Positions 44,432 to 55,525 of a DNA stretch of 64,000 nt are shown piece by piece. The number at the start of each line of letters is the position of its first letter. Position 1 is the stretch's first letter. Made by a program: the position numbers and the translations under genes. The stretch is from Pseudopithomyces maydicus. Lineage: Eukaryota; Ascomycota; Dothideomycetes; Pleosporales; Didymosphaeriaceae. The stretch spans positions 392,001 to 456,000 of the forward strand of contig JANTUC010000012.1 in assembly GCA_026873275.1 (NCBI GenBank). The letters run 5' to 3'. The notes under the pieces are model-generated. The model ran no database searches. It had not been told where the DNA came from and saw nothing but the letters and a program-made list of their open reading frames with translations.

Positions 44432-46288
44432 TCAGCTGATCGGAAAATGCGCCTTGGACAGCCTCCTCGAGATGTGGTTCCAAGTGGCGTGTTGGCTTGC
44501 GCCCTGTCTCGGTGCCTGACCCACATACGGCAGCGGCACCAAGCCCTGCAGCCCCGCGGGGTCCACGTCCGAGTCTGGGCCGATCTTCGACTGGGCGACC
44601 TGGAACCACGGATCATTTGTGGGACTCTGCAGGTCGATCGGCAGATTGGGCGAGCTCGCGTTGCTGACCACCTCCGGGAACAGGCTCTGCAGCCTCTCGA
44701 GCTTCTCGAGCAGGATCCCGCGCCGCGTCTCGTCCAGCGTCGGGAACTGCAGCACGAAGTCGAGGATGAAGAGGAAGTCGTCGATGCGGAGGGACGTCTC
44801 TTCGAGAGTCGCCGCCGGCACGTGGATCAGCACGTCGGAGATGGTGTCCGTGATCTCGAACAGCTTTTGCACGATGGAGCTCCCGTGCACTTCAATGTCC
44901 TGCCGGGACATGTTGGTGACTTGCTGGCGGAGGTTTTGCGATAGGCGGACGGGGAACAGGAGGGTGAGGCACTCCTTGGGAGAGCGGGTGGAGAGGAGGG
45001 ATTTGGACATTGCGAGGCGCCAGACGAGCGTGCGTAGCCATTCGCGGGTGATTGCGAGATCGGCACGTTGCATCTGCACGAGGGAGGACGGTCAGCGGTG
45101 TGCGGGGATGTTTTCAAGAAAAGCTGGCCCACTCACAGTGGACAAATTCGCGAGCTCCCGTGCGGTGCTCTCCTCGTCGCCTTCCAGCTCACGGGACTTT
45201 TCCTCGATCCAGGTGCTCGTGATGTTGCCCTGGCTCCCGAGCCAGTTTTGCAGGAACTGTGGGTCGAGGAGACGGAACAGTTTGATGATTTGAATAAAGC
45301 CTTCGTGCACCTGGAGTGGTATGCTGGGATCAGCTTCGGGCAAGACGCTCAGCGGTGGTAAAACGACGGTGCGGTAGTCCAGTATAGCAGAAAATCTCTC
45401 GTGGATAAACGCCTGCCAGTACAAGCGTTGCCGTCGTGATCTCTCCGTCTGTGAAAGCTGGGCCATGGTATCTACGTTGTCGATCCTCAGGACCTGCACG
45501 GCGGAGATGGAATCGCGGATGTAGTGGAACGCAGCGTCGGATGCCGACATGCTCATCATGCAATTGTGGATGAACATGGACTGCATTGCGCGGAAGACGG
45601 AAGAGCGGAAGCTCTTATACACGGGCTTCATGGTGGAGATTGCATAGTTGGTGAGGGTCTTGATCGTCTGGACCACCTCCTCTGTGCGCTTGTCGGTCTG
45701 GCGGGTGAGGTTCAAGGTGCAGGCGCCAAAGGAGCACACGAAGGAGCGGACCTCCTGGTCAATGTCCATGGCCTGAATGTATTCACGCAGCTCGGCCTCT
45801 GTGATGACGGGCTGGACGGGATACACGCCCTCCATGTAGTCAGGGATGAGGTCAAGGAAAAACGACTGATCGTATTGAAGGCCCGGCTCGACCTCGACGG
45901 GTGAAAGCACTGCCGGCGATCAATTACTGCAAAGTCCACACATCCACGGCGGAGCTCGTCAGGGCTCCTCCAGCGCTGCGACGCACTCACCTCCGTCGAG
46001 TTCTCCAGCAAAGGGCAGGGTGGCCGACCGCTGTGGTAGAACGACCTGGCCGGCAATGGCTGGCAGGATGGGTGGAGACGTGAGGCTGTTCTTTGACGTC
46101 TGGTTCTTGTACTCGCTGATGACCCGGCCGCGTTTCCCCTGTGATCTCGTCTTTTTGGAAACCGAGTAGACGCATCTTAAGCCGAGGTGACTGCACTGCT
46201 GACATCGCTCTTGCCCATTGCACTTGACCTTTCGCAGTTTGCAGGCGTCGCACGCCTTGGAGACTCTCTTCGACTGAGCGGGCTCCAT
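44432..46288 (-). CDS. Zn2Cys6 regulator next to the maltase and permease (likely MAL-type activator)
   Basis: Exons 45991-46288, 45137-45909 and 44432-45073 on the minus strand give 570 residues, all in phase. The zinc cluster has Cys13, 16, 23, 29, 32 and 39 (2-6-5-2-6 spacing) in KACDACKLRKVKC and QQCSHLGLRC. A linker with basic residues follows (SKKTRSQGKRGR). The middle region (GVYPVQPVITEAELREYI; SRRQRLYWQAFIHERFSA) is helical and resembles the central homology region of MAL/AmyR-type fungal activators, and the C-terminus is hydrophobic with several Leu-rich helices. An in-frame ATG at 46375 would add 29 residues; I prefer 46288, close to the zinc cluster. Control of the two neighbouring sugar genes is inferred from position and family, not shown. 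Convergent with the permease, 283 bp between stops. Confidence 0.88.
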
Positions 46289-46867
46289 CGTCTGGGATCC
46301 GGAAGCAAGTGCATGGGGGATGTTGCGTGCGAGGAGACCATGGTGAGCGCGGAAAGACGAGGCACGATGGTTCACGAGAATGGAGTAGCGCCAACTCTAA
46401 CCATTGGCTGCGTTTTCAGCCTGCGGCGCAGACGGTCAGAAGTGTCGCAGGACAGCGGGCATATACCCCAATCCTACTAATCACATATGCCACGGTCGAT
46501 CAAGCTTCCGTTTGTGGGGTAGAATGTTGGAAACGGAGGATCCAACGGTCTCGCCCCAGAAGCGAAGGTGGCGCACTCCCTAACGGCGGATGCAGATCAA
46601 AATCGCGCCCCGAGGTACTTGAGGTACTTTCACTTCCAAGGTTCGTATTGCTGCATTGCTCATATCCAAGCGTTTTGAACGGAAATGATCAATCTGTTGA
46701 TTCGCGTACAGTCTCACAAATACAAGCTCTCAAGCGACATGTACATACACGAAGCCAATGATAAATATAAAAACTGAAACGCAAACCCGCCACAAAAATG
46801 CAATTCACCCACGTGCTTCCCCCTGTCGCTCCCAGTCGCTCCCTGTCGCTCCCGTGCCTCAGCGCAA

Positions 46868-47959
46868 TCACGTGAAAGCCATGCTCTTCTTGATCTCGGC
46901 GATGGCCAGCGCAGGGTTCAGGCCCTTGGGGCACGTCCGCGAGCAGTTGAGGATGGTGTGGCAACGGTACAAGCTCATGCTGTTGTTGAGCGCATCCTGG
47001 CGCTCGGCCTTCTTCTCGTCTCGCGAGTCGGCGATCCATCGGTAGCTCTGGAGGAGCACGGCAGGGCCGAGGTACTCCTCCTGGTTCCACCAGTACGAGG
47101 GGCACGACGTCGAGCAGCAGGCGCAGAGGATGCATTCGTAGAGGCCGTCGAGCTTCTTGCGGTCTTCCTTTGTCTGGCGGTATTCACGGCCCTGGGGTAG
47201 TGTTAGAGACGGATAGAGTCGAGGTGGGGTAGCATGGAAAGACGTACGTCTGGCGCGGGTGTGTCGCGCTGCAGGTAGGGCTTGACGGAGCGGTATTGCT
47301 TGTAGAAGAGCGTCATGTCGGGCACCAGGTCCTTGACGACGTACATGTGCGGGAGGGGGTAGATGCGGGACTCCTTGCCAGCCTCGGTGGGGATGCGGCC
47401 TGCTCCACGTTAGCACCTGCTGCTGCACATCTATACCGTCGAGCACACGTACACAAGCAAGCCAGCGTGTTCACACCGTCAATGTTCATGGCGCAGCTGC
47501 CGCAGATGCCCTCACGGCAACTCCGTCGGAAAGTCAGGGTCGGGTCGATCTCGTTCTTGATGCGGATGAGGGCGTCGAGCATCATGGGGCCCGTCTTGTT
47601 CAGGTCGAGCTCGTACGACTGCATCTTGGGCTTGGAGGTGGGCTCGTCCGGGTTCCAGCGGTAGATGTGGAATGTCTTCATCTTGGCATCCTTGCCGGCG
47701 ACGGGGTCCTGGACGGTGGACGTCTTGCTCTCTGGGACGGGGGCACGCGCTGCATCGGGGACGATCTTCTCGCCGACCTTGGACAGCGGGTCGCGAGCCT
47801 TGGTGTCGGTGACGGAGGCGAAGCCACGAGCGAAGACGGCCGGGCGGACGGCGGCTGCGAGCAGAGTCAGTGAGCTCCAATGGCGCAACGAATGACACAG
47901 GGGGTGTCCGTACCGGTCCGCGAGGTCGCCAGACGGGTGAGTGCGCGTGCAGAGGCCAT
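46868..47959 (-). CDS. sdhB: Succinate dehydrogenase iron-sulfur subunit (complex II)
   Basis: Exons 47914-47959, 47453-47854, 47248-47399 and 46868-47191 give 307 residues with consistent phases. The subunit passes electrons from succinate through three Fe-S clusters to ubiquinone in the mitochondrial inner membrane. Seen: an N-terminal import signal rich in Arg, Ala and Ser (MASARALTRLATSR). The [2Fe-2S] motif is CREGICGSC..C, the [4Fe-4S] motif CILCACCSTSCP, and the [3Fe-4S] motif CHTILNCSRTCPKG. Pro231, Asn236 and His278 match the wild-type residues of the ubiquinone pocket at which changes give SDHI fungicide resistance in other fungi, so the target-site type is the sensitive one. The first exon is 46 nt. 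It reads toward the MAL-type regulator and shares its promoter side with the 3' end of the ZW10 gene. Confidence 0.97.
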
Positions 47960-48220
47960 TGTGGGCGTTGCGGTGCGGTTGCGTGGGATGGCGAACTGGC
48001 TTGGAAGTGGTTACGTTCACGACGTGCAAGACCTCGGGCAAACTGTGAGCAGCCAATCATTCACCACCTGTTGTAATGTGGTCAGTGCTTCCTTTTCGGG
48101 CCATTTCGGCACATGTGCCACCGCACGCGACATGTTCCGAATGCAGACTTGTCGAAAATGTGTAGGATTTTTTTAGATGGTGGGATGAGGGTGGAGATTG
48201 ACATGATTAGGATGTATGTT

Positions 48221-48525
48221 CAAGGTTAAGCTTTCGTCGTGCCCATTTTCATTATTGGGTCCCATTGCTAGATGCTTCTCACGCCCCACATGCGGTAGAC
48301 CGTCTATGTACCATCCATCTACTCATCCATCCACTACAATAAGAGCATACGCAAAACGTCCACGTGATCATACGTATGATGATTGATTCCCAAGGCTCAG
48401 CTATCATCATGCCCATTTTAATCACTGGATCCTTTGTTTCATGCTGCTCACGCCCCGCATGCGAGAGAATCGTCCCCCATCATCCATCATGACGAGAAGA
48501 GCATACGCAAAACGTCTACGCGATT
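48221..48525 (+). repeat. Tandem duplication upstream of sdhB
   Basis: The segment starting CAAGGTTAAGCT at 48221 recurs, diverged, at 48391 (CAAGGCTCAGCT). Shared blocks include GCCCATTTT, CTCACGCCCC.CATGCG, CATCCATC and AAGAGCATACGCAAAACGTC (48341 and 48497). The offset falls from 170 to 156 bp along the unit. The second copy ends just short of the ZW10 stop codon. Confidence 0.8.
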
Positions 48526-48532
48526 AAAAATC

Positions 48533-51180
48533 TCAATGCGCGCTCCTCTTGATATCGGCAATCGCCTTCCTCCTGTAGTCGCTCTCCGCGAACAAAGCCT
48601 TGATCAGATCCACCACCTCCTCCACACCCATCTCCAGCTTCAACTCCCCATCCGTCCAAAAGTACTTGATGTCCGCCAAGCTGCTATCCAGTATCTCGCT
48701 GACGTACTGGAACTTGAACCAGTTCGGCGTGTACACGCTCGTCATATCCCTCTCCATCCCCTCGGCGTCCTCCGTCATGAACAAGTGGCTCAAACTCGAG
48801 AGGCTCTCGCAGTACCCGCGGAGCTTCTTCGACTCGTCTTCTGCAATGTCCGTCATGTCCTCGATGTCGGCGACGAACTTGGACAGCGCGGTCGAGACGA
48901 GGGAGCCGAGCGACTGGAGGAGCACCGAGTGCGAGAGGACGGGCTTCCACGCGTTCTTCACGTCGGCGATGCGGTCGATGGTCATGGCGATGGCGTTGTC
49001 GCACTCGGACGCGAACGGCATCTTGGTGCACGAGGAGAAGCCCTGCGCGGCATCGAGGTGGTCGCGGAGGATCGTCCTTTGCGACTCCATCTCGCGGCCG
49101 TAGGCACGCTTGCCGAAGCCTTCGATTGCTTTGATGTCGGCGTCCAACTTGGATTTGAGACGGGCTGACGGCTTGAGGTGCGCGGGTAGAGATGACGAGC
49201 GGTCGGCTTCCGCCTGTTCGGCGAGGAAAGTGCGCAGGCGGTCGGAGAGCCGGGTGCAGTCGTTGTAGATGAGCATGTTGGCTGCGATGTCTTTGGAGTA
49301 GTGCGCTGCTGCTGTTGCTCGGTACATGCCCAGCAAAAGCGTTGGGATGGCAAAGAGACCTCCGCTGGCTGGGGCCATGGCCGAGCCGACGAGTTCGGGC
49401 GTGTTTAGAGTACTGACATCCGTGACTACCTGTAGGATGAGCTCGATGATTGAATCCGGTATTGCTGTCACGGTGTAAGTCTCTCTGAGAGTCATTTCCC
49501 TGTCTTTTGAGGGTTTGACTGGCTTCGTAGCCTGTCCGTTGGTCTTCGATTCCACGATTGGTTTGGACACAGGCTCAACGGGCGTATGTTTCGAGTCATC
49601 CTCCTCCTCACCCCAGTCGGCCCCCCAGTCCTCGGCATCTTCCTCGTTCTGCGGCTCAGTTTTGGGCTCTTCATTCTCTTTCTGTGGCTCTTCTGGCTCG
49701 TCATCGTCCATACCCCAGGCGCTCATGTCTTCTTCCTCAGCCGGGTCGTCCTTTTTGCCATCCTCTGCCGACGCATCGGCCTCGGGCTCCTCGTCACCCC
49801 ATTCAGCCCCCCAGTCTTCATCGTGCTCTTCCTGGCCCGCAAGCATAGCATCGCCCTTGGACACGACCTGAGTTTCCACACGCTCAACGGTCCTTTTCTC
49901 TTGTACTTTCTTCGGAACAATTCGCTGGATCCGAGCTATTGCAGCTTCCTTCTGCCGTGCCAGCCATATCTCGGCCGACTTGTCGACCCATTCCGTCAAG
50001 CGGGACTGCCCATTCCAACCCAGTTCGTCAAAATATTCCACAAGGCCGAGGACGAGAGAGGGTTTCTTGGAAATCGGAAATGCCCTTGGTGGAGAGCGGC
50101 ACAGCCGGTAGCAGCCAATTCGAAATCAAACGATTGGCAAGAACAGGAAGCAATTTGTCGGAAAGCGGAATAGCAACGTCGGGGGCGTCCGCGTGCTCAG
50201 ATACTCCGCTATTGCTTGGATATCTTCTAGTGCTGCTTTGACGCTCATATCGCTGACCTGTCCTACGACTTGGATATCGTCACCGTAAATCGTCAGAGCG
50301 GACACGACCTGATCGGATCCGATGGCGAGCCGTGGCTGTACGATGACGGCATCGAAATCGTGAGCGAGCCGCGCGATGAATTTCTCAAGCAGTCCTACTT
50401 TCTTCAGCGCCTCCACTACAGTGCCGATGTTTGTGCCGTTGTCTGCCTCTGTCTCCCCTTCGACCTCGTTCCGGAGTGTGACCTTGCGATCCACAGCGTT
50501 GACCACGACCAGACTGTTCCATAATTCTGTGATGTTCTCTACAATGGCTGATTTGAGCTGGTCTGCCTTTGTCTTGAGAAGTCCTACCGCTCGGGTGTTC
50601 TCGAACGGTCCCAGGCTCTTGAATGCACCCTCGGCGTCCTCCAGTCTTTCCAGGGCATGCAGGATATGCTTGTGAACTGCAGCATCCTGCGCAGACTCCA
50701 GTAGCGTCGAAATGTCCTTTAGCTGCTCCACGACCCGGGCCAGGCTCTCGTTGTATGCGATTTCGGTGTGCAGTAGGCTGACTTTGGAGGCCGCATCCTG
50801 GACTGCCAAGGTCCTCTCTTTGCTGACTTCTGCCTGCTGCACAATTTCCTTGGCCGTCTCCTGGGAACGCTTGATGTCGGCTTGGAGCTTGCGGGCTTGG
50901 GTTATCCAGCCATCGACGTCGGATGCAGCTTCGCGGGAGACCTGGCGGATTTGCTCCTGGGTCACGATTAATGCGGGCTCATAAATATACGTATGGGATG
51001 AATAGAAGATATGGCTACCTTTGTGTCATCCCTGGCCTTCTCCAGGGCCTCTCGAAGCTTTGGGAGTGCCTCAGACCCTACCGGCGCAGAGGCCACATGC
51101 TCTGACTGCGGGAAGGAGCCATTCTCTATGGAGTGGAGGAGAGAGCTCCCGAGCTCCTCGTTGGAGACTGACGCAGACAT
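48533..51180 (-). CDS. ZW10/Dsl1-family tethering protein, with two small frameshifts
   Basis: Exons 51019-51180 and 48533-50956 (intron 62 nt). The family forms the ER-Golgi DSL1/NRZ tether and, in animals, the RZZ kinetochore complex. Seen: a helical N-terminal half (LREALEKARDDTK; VSLLHTEIAYNESLARVVEQL). The acidic middle has three tryptophan motifs (DWGAEWGDEE, MSAWGMDDDE and DWGADWGEEE, about 49610-49820). A conserved C-terminal half includes TPNWFKFQYVSEILDSSLADIKYFW. The frame breaks at the G5 run 50181-50185 (one base short). It breaks again near 50054-50062 (two bases short in a GA/CT run, or one extra in the adjoining G run). Between them the frame DKLLPVLANRLISNWLLPAV is clearly coding. 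Corrected length is about 862 residues. The acidic tryptophan segment resembles the COPI-binding lasso of yeast Dsl1, which suggests a trafficking role. Confidence 0.88.
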
Positions 51181-51986
51181 GAAGGCTATCGGACCCTACT
51201 CATACCGTTCACCGAGCAAGTCGACGTGTCCGATGATGGCAGAACATTGAAGCTACGCAATGTTGATTCGTGGCGCGGAGGCAGTCCAGGCGGGCCGTGC
51301 GCACCAGCCCTACCGAAAGCCTCCAACCCCACCACCCCCACCATCGTCAAGAGCTGTTTGATGTGAGGTGCCTGGTGACAACTTTCTCCTCGAGTCCAAT
51401 CAGCAACTGGCACTGCTGTTTTCCTTTCTTTCTTCCCCTACCGGCCACTTTCACCAATCCCCCTCTCCATCTGGGCAGTGCGCTGTAATAAGCACGTCGC
51501 CTTCAGGAAAGTGTACTTCTACCCACCTGGCTCACAGCACAGCCCGGGGCCGCGTTCTGGGACGCCTTCTTCGTTTTTAGGCAACGTTACTACACCGGTA
51601 AGCACACGCGTCTGCACATTCACTCTTCACGTCCTAGCATGGGACATTCAGCACGCGAGCCGGCATAATATGCTGCGTCGTGTCAGCTGAGTGGCTTCCT
51701 ATCTAGTTTAACCCTCGTCATGCGCCCACACCGCGTCGTATTTTACAATGTCGTCTTCACTGCACAACTGGCAGCTACCTGCTTTGCCGCACATCTGCAC
51801 GAGCAGCCCCGTCCCTCTGTTCCGAAGCTGACGGAGAACAATGCTAGCACGGAACGCAGTTCATACAAAGGAGCCTGGACACCCGGAACGGTAATCGAAA
51901 GTCAGGCAGACGTGTTTCATTGCATCGACAGCAAGCGTCCTTGCTACGATTTAGTCTCAGACCAGCAGCCATTCACCTTTGGCAAG

Positions 51987-54900
51987 ATGGGGTCCGCAGC
52001 ACGAGATGCCAACTTTAAAAAGGTTCAGCAATTCAAAGCCGACTACGCAGAGGCCGAATTCACCCAGTATGAGTCGCAGCGCACAGGCATGAATGTCGTG
52101 GTCGTCGACCGAAAGGGTCCCAAGATTTACGGCTATTTTGCGCTGGCTACAGAGATTCACGACGACTCTGGGGCACGTGAGTAATTATGGATCGTGAGTC
52201 CGCATGCCTGCTAACCAAGAATAGCACACACACTCGAGCACCTCTGTTTCATGGGATCACGGAGGTATCCTTTCAAGGGTGTGCTTGATAAGCTCTCGAC
52301 ACGCGCGTATTCAGACACTAATGCTTGGACCGACGTCGATGAGACTGTCTACACATTGACCACAGCAGGCTGGGAGGGTTTCGCGCAGATCCTCCCAATC
52401 TACCTTGACCATTTAGTAGTCCCCACTCTCACGGATGAGGGTTGCTACACGGAAGTCCACCACATTGACGGCTCTGGACACGATGCTGGGTAAACACTAT
52501 TTTCCACTGTGGCAAGCCCAAACTGACCAGTACAGTGTTGTGTATTCCGAGATGCAGGGCCGACAGAATCTGCAGGGCGACTTGATGGATCTCGAGATGC
52601 GCCGTTTGCTCTACCCGGAGCGCTACGGCTTTCGTTACGAGACCGGTGGCCGGATTGAGAATCTGCGCGTCTTGACTGCAGAGCGCATCCGTCAATTCCA
52701 CCGCGACATGTACCAACCAAAGAATCTCCGGCTCGTCTTAATCGGAGAAGTGGACCACGATAACCTCCTTGGAATTCTGGACAAGTTCGAGGAGGACATT
52801 GCCGATAGCGTGCCGTCGTACTCCGCTCCCTTCAAGCGACCGTGGTCGGACTCCAAACTTGAGCAGGGCCTCGAGAAGACGACTGTTGCGACCGTCGAGT
52901 TCCCCGAGGAGGACGAGTCGACTGGTGAGATCCAGATTGGCCTCATCGGTCCTGACTCTACTGACGAGAAGCTCGAGACGGCACTTAACACGGTGCTGAT
53001 GTATCTTGCTGGCTCTTCGGTCTCTGTCTTGGTCAATAGGCTCGCCGAGAAAGAACACCTGACCAGCATGGTGTACTTCTATGTTAGGAGTTTCTCCCAA
53101 TCGATCATACATTTCACGTTGACCAGCGTCGCCACCGAGAAGCTCGAGCAAGTTGAAAAGCGGTTCTGGGATGTCCTGGAGGAACACGTTTCTCAACCTA
53201 TCGATCTGGATTATCTCAAAGATTGTCTCCACCGATTCAAACGTCAGGTTAGGTTCACCTCCGAAACTGCCAACGACGAGTTCAAGGATCCCATCATTAA
53301 GGACCACTCTTACGGTCCACGCGATGGCTCCAAGCTTCGGGAAGCCCTAGAGTCGCTCTCCGTGTTCGACGAGCTTGAAGAATGGACCGAGCAAGACTGG
53401 CGCTCGTTCATCAAGAAGTGGATCGTGGAGCCGCACCACGTCTCTCTTCTAGGCAAGCCTTCCGTAGCTCTTGCTGAGAAGATCAAGGCTGAGGAAGTTG
53501 AGCGAGTCAAGAAACAACAGGAGCAGCTCGGCGAGTCTGGTCTGAAGGAGAAGGCCGAAAAGCTGGAAAAGGCCAAGGCTGAGAACGACAAGCCCATCCC
53601 GCTGGAAATGATGCAGCGCCTGAAGGTTCCCAGTACCAGCTCGATCCACTTCTTTGACACAACCACCGCGCGATCCGGTCTGGCAAAGAAGCTCGGCATT
53701 ATGGACAACAAGATCCAGAAGATTATCGACCAGGATGAGAATGGTCTGCCCCTATTCATCCACTTCGAGTCGATCCCTACATCCTTTGTCCACTTCGGCC
53801 TTGCGCTCGGTACCGCTGGTGTTCCCACTGAGCTGAAGCCCTTGCTCGGCATCTATCTCACCAACTTCTTCGGCGCACCCATCATGCGGAACGGTGAGCG
53901 CATCGAGTTCGAACAGGTCATCATCGACTTGGAGAAGGACACAATCGAGTACAGCCTCGACCGCGGCAACGACATCGGAAACGGAGAGATGATCTACATC
54001 CACTTTGTCGCCGAGGCAGACAAGTTCAAGGATGTCGTCCAATGGCTCGCAGATCTGCTCGTCAACTCGATCTTCGACACCGAGAGGCTGATCGCCGCAG
54101 CGAAGAAGATGCTCGCAGACGTGCCCGACGAGAAGCGTGACGGCCATAGCATGCTGTTCGCCGTGGACCGCATGATCCACTACCAACCGGCCTCCTCCGT
54201 CCGGGCAACCAACACGCTCGTGAAAGCACTCCACCTCAAGCGCACCCTCAAGCAGCTCAAGACGGACCCCCAGCAGGTCATCGACAAGCTCGAATCCCTC
54301 CGCAAGCACCTCCTCACCTTCTCCAACCTCCGCGTCCTCGCCATCGCAAACTTCGAGACCCTCCCCAACCCCGTCTCCACCTTCAAGATCCTCACAGACG
54401 CAATCAAGCCCGGCCCCAACCCATCCATCAACCCCATCGACGAACGCCAGTCCCTCCTCTCCGACGTCGGCAAGAACCCCGGCGGCGCCCACTACGTCAT
54501 TCCCATGCCCATCGACTCCTCCTTCGCAATGCTCACCTCAAAGGGCCCAGACTCGTACACCAGCCCGGACCTGCCCCGCCTGATGGTCGCCCTCGCGTAC
54601 CTGGATGCCGTCGAGGGCCCCATCTGGCAGGACATCCGCGGCACGGGTCTCGCGTACGGCGCCAACTTCCTGCGCGACATCCAGACGGGGCTGCTCAAGT
54701 TCCGCATCTACAAGTCGCCCAGCTCGTACGCGGCGTTTGACAAGGCGCGCACCGTCATCAGGGAGTATGGCGATGGGACACGCAAGTTTGAGACGCTGGC
54801 GCTCGAGGGCGCGATTAGCAGTATCGTGCGGGAGTTTGTGGATGACAAGGCGACGATCGTGGATGCGGCGAGGGGGAGCTTCATCGATCTTGTTGTGAAG

Positions 54901-55284
54901 CGCGTGGGCAAGGAGTGGTCCGAGTGGGTGCTTGGGCAGGTGCGCGAGGTGACGGTGGAGGATGTGAGGAAGGCGTTCAACGAGGTGCTTGCGAATGTGT
55001 TTGACCCTGCGAAGACGGATCTCGTGATTACGTGCGGTGGCACCATGGTCGATGTAAGTTCATTTTCTCTTTCTTTTTGTGAACCCGCACCATGGGAATG
55101 AAGCGTTGCTGACAGGATGCAGGATCTCACGAAGAACTTTGCAAAGGACGGGTTCAAGATCAATGTCAAGCAGCTGGTAGACTTCCAGGAGGACTACGGG
55201 CTCAAGGGTGATGATGACGAGGATGACGATGATGAGGACGACGAGGACAGCGAGGGAAGCGATGAGGAGTCTGAGGAGGAGTAG
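51987..55284 (+). CDS. M16-family zinc metalloprotease (insulinase/pitrilysin-like)
   Basis: Exons 51987-52176, 52225-52489, 52536-55053 and 55123-55284; 1044 residues from the ATG at 51987. The inverted zinc motif HxxEH is seen as HTLEH (residues 65-69), with the downstream phrase EVHHIDGSGHDAGVVYSEM typical of cytosolic fungal M16 proteins. These enzymes have two similar halves forming a chamber that degrades peptides; the second half here starts near SSIHFFDTTTARSGL and has no zinc motif, as expected. The protein ends in an Asp/Glu-rich tail (DDDEDDDDEDDEDS). The same frame is open upstream to an ATG at 51720, which would add 89 residues with a signal-like start. The shorter start puts the protein at the usual family length and has a good context (CAAGATGGG). 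It diverges from the ZW10 gene. Confidence 0.92.
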
Positions 55285-55525
55285 TGGTTTGGCAGACAGA
55301 AAGGCATGTATTATATATACTACACGGCACTAATAAAGTGGACTGGAATGAGCATCCACCGTGCCTGATGACGGCAATCTCCAGCCCCATTATATCATGG
55401 TCATACAACAAATACACCAAGGTATCCCGATGAACTTTTTCCAGCCCAGCCCAGCCCAGCGCATCCTCCGTTTTCAAGCGCAGCACATCACATCCCCCTT
55501 CTACAACTCATCCACCCACTGCACA

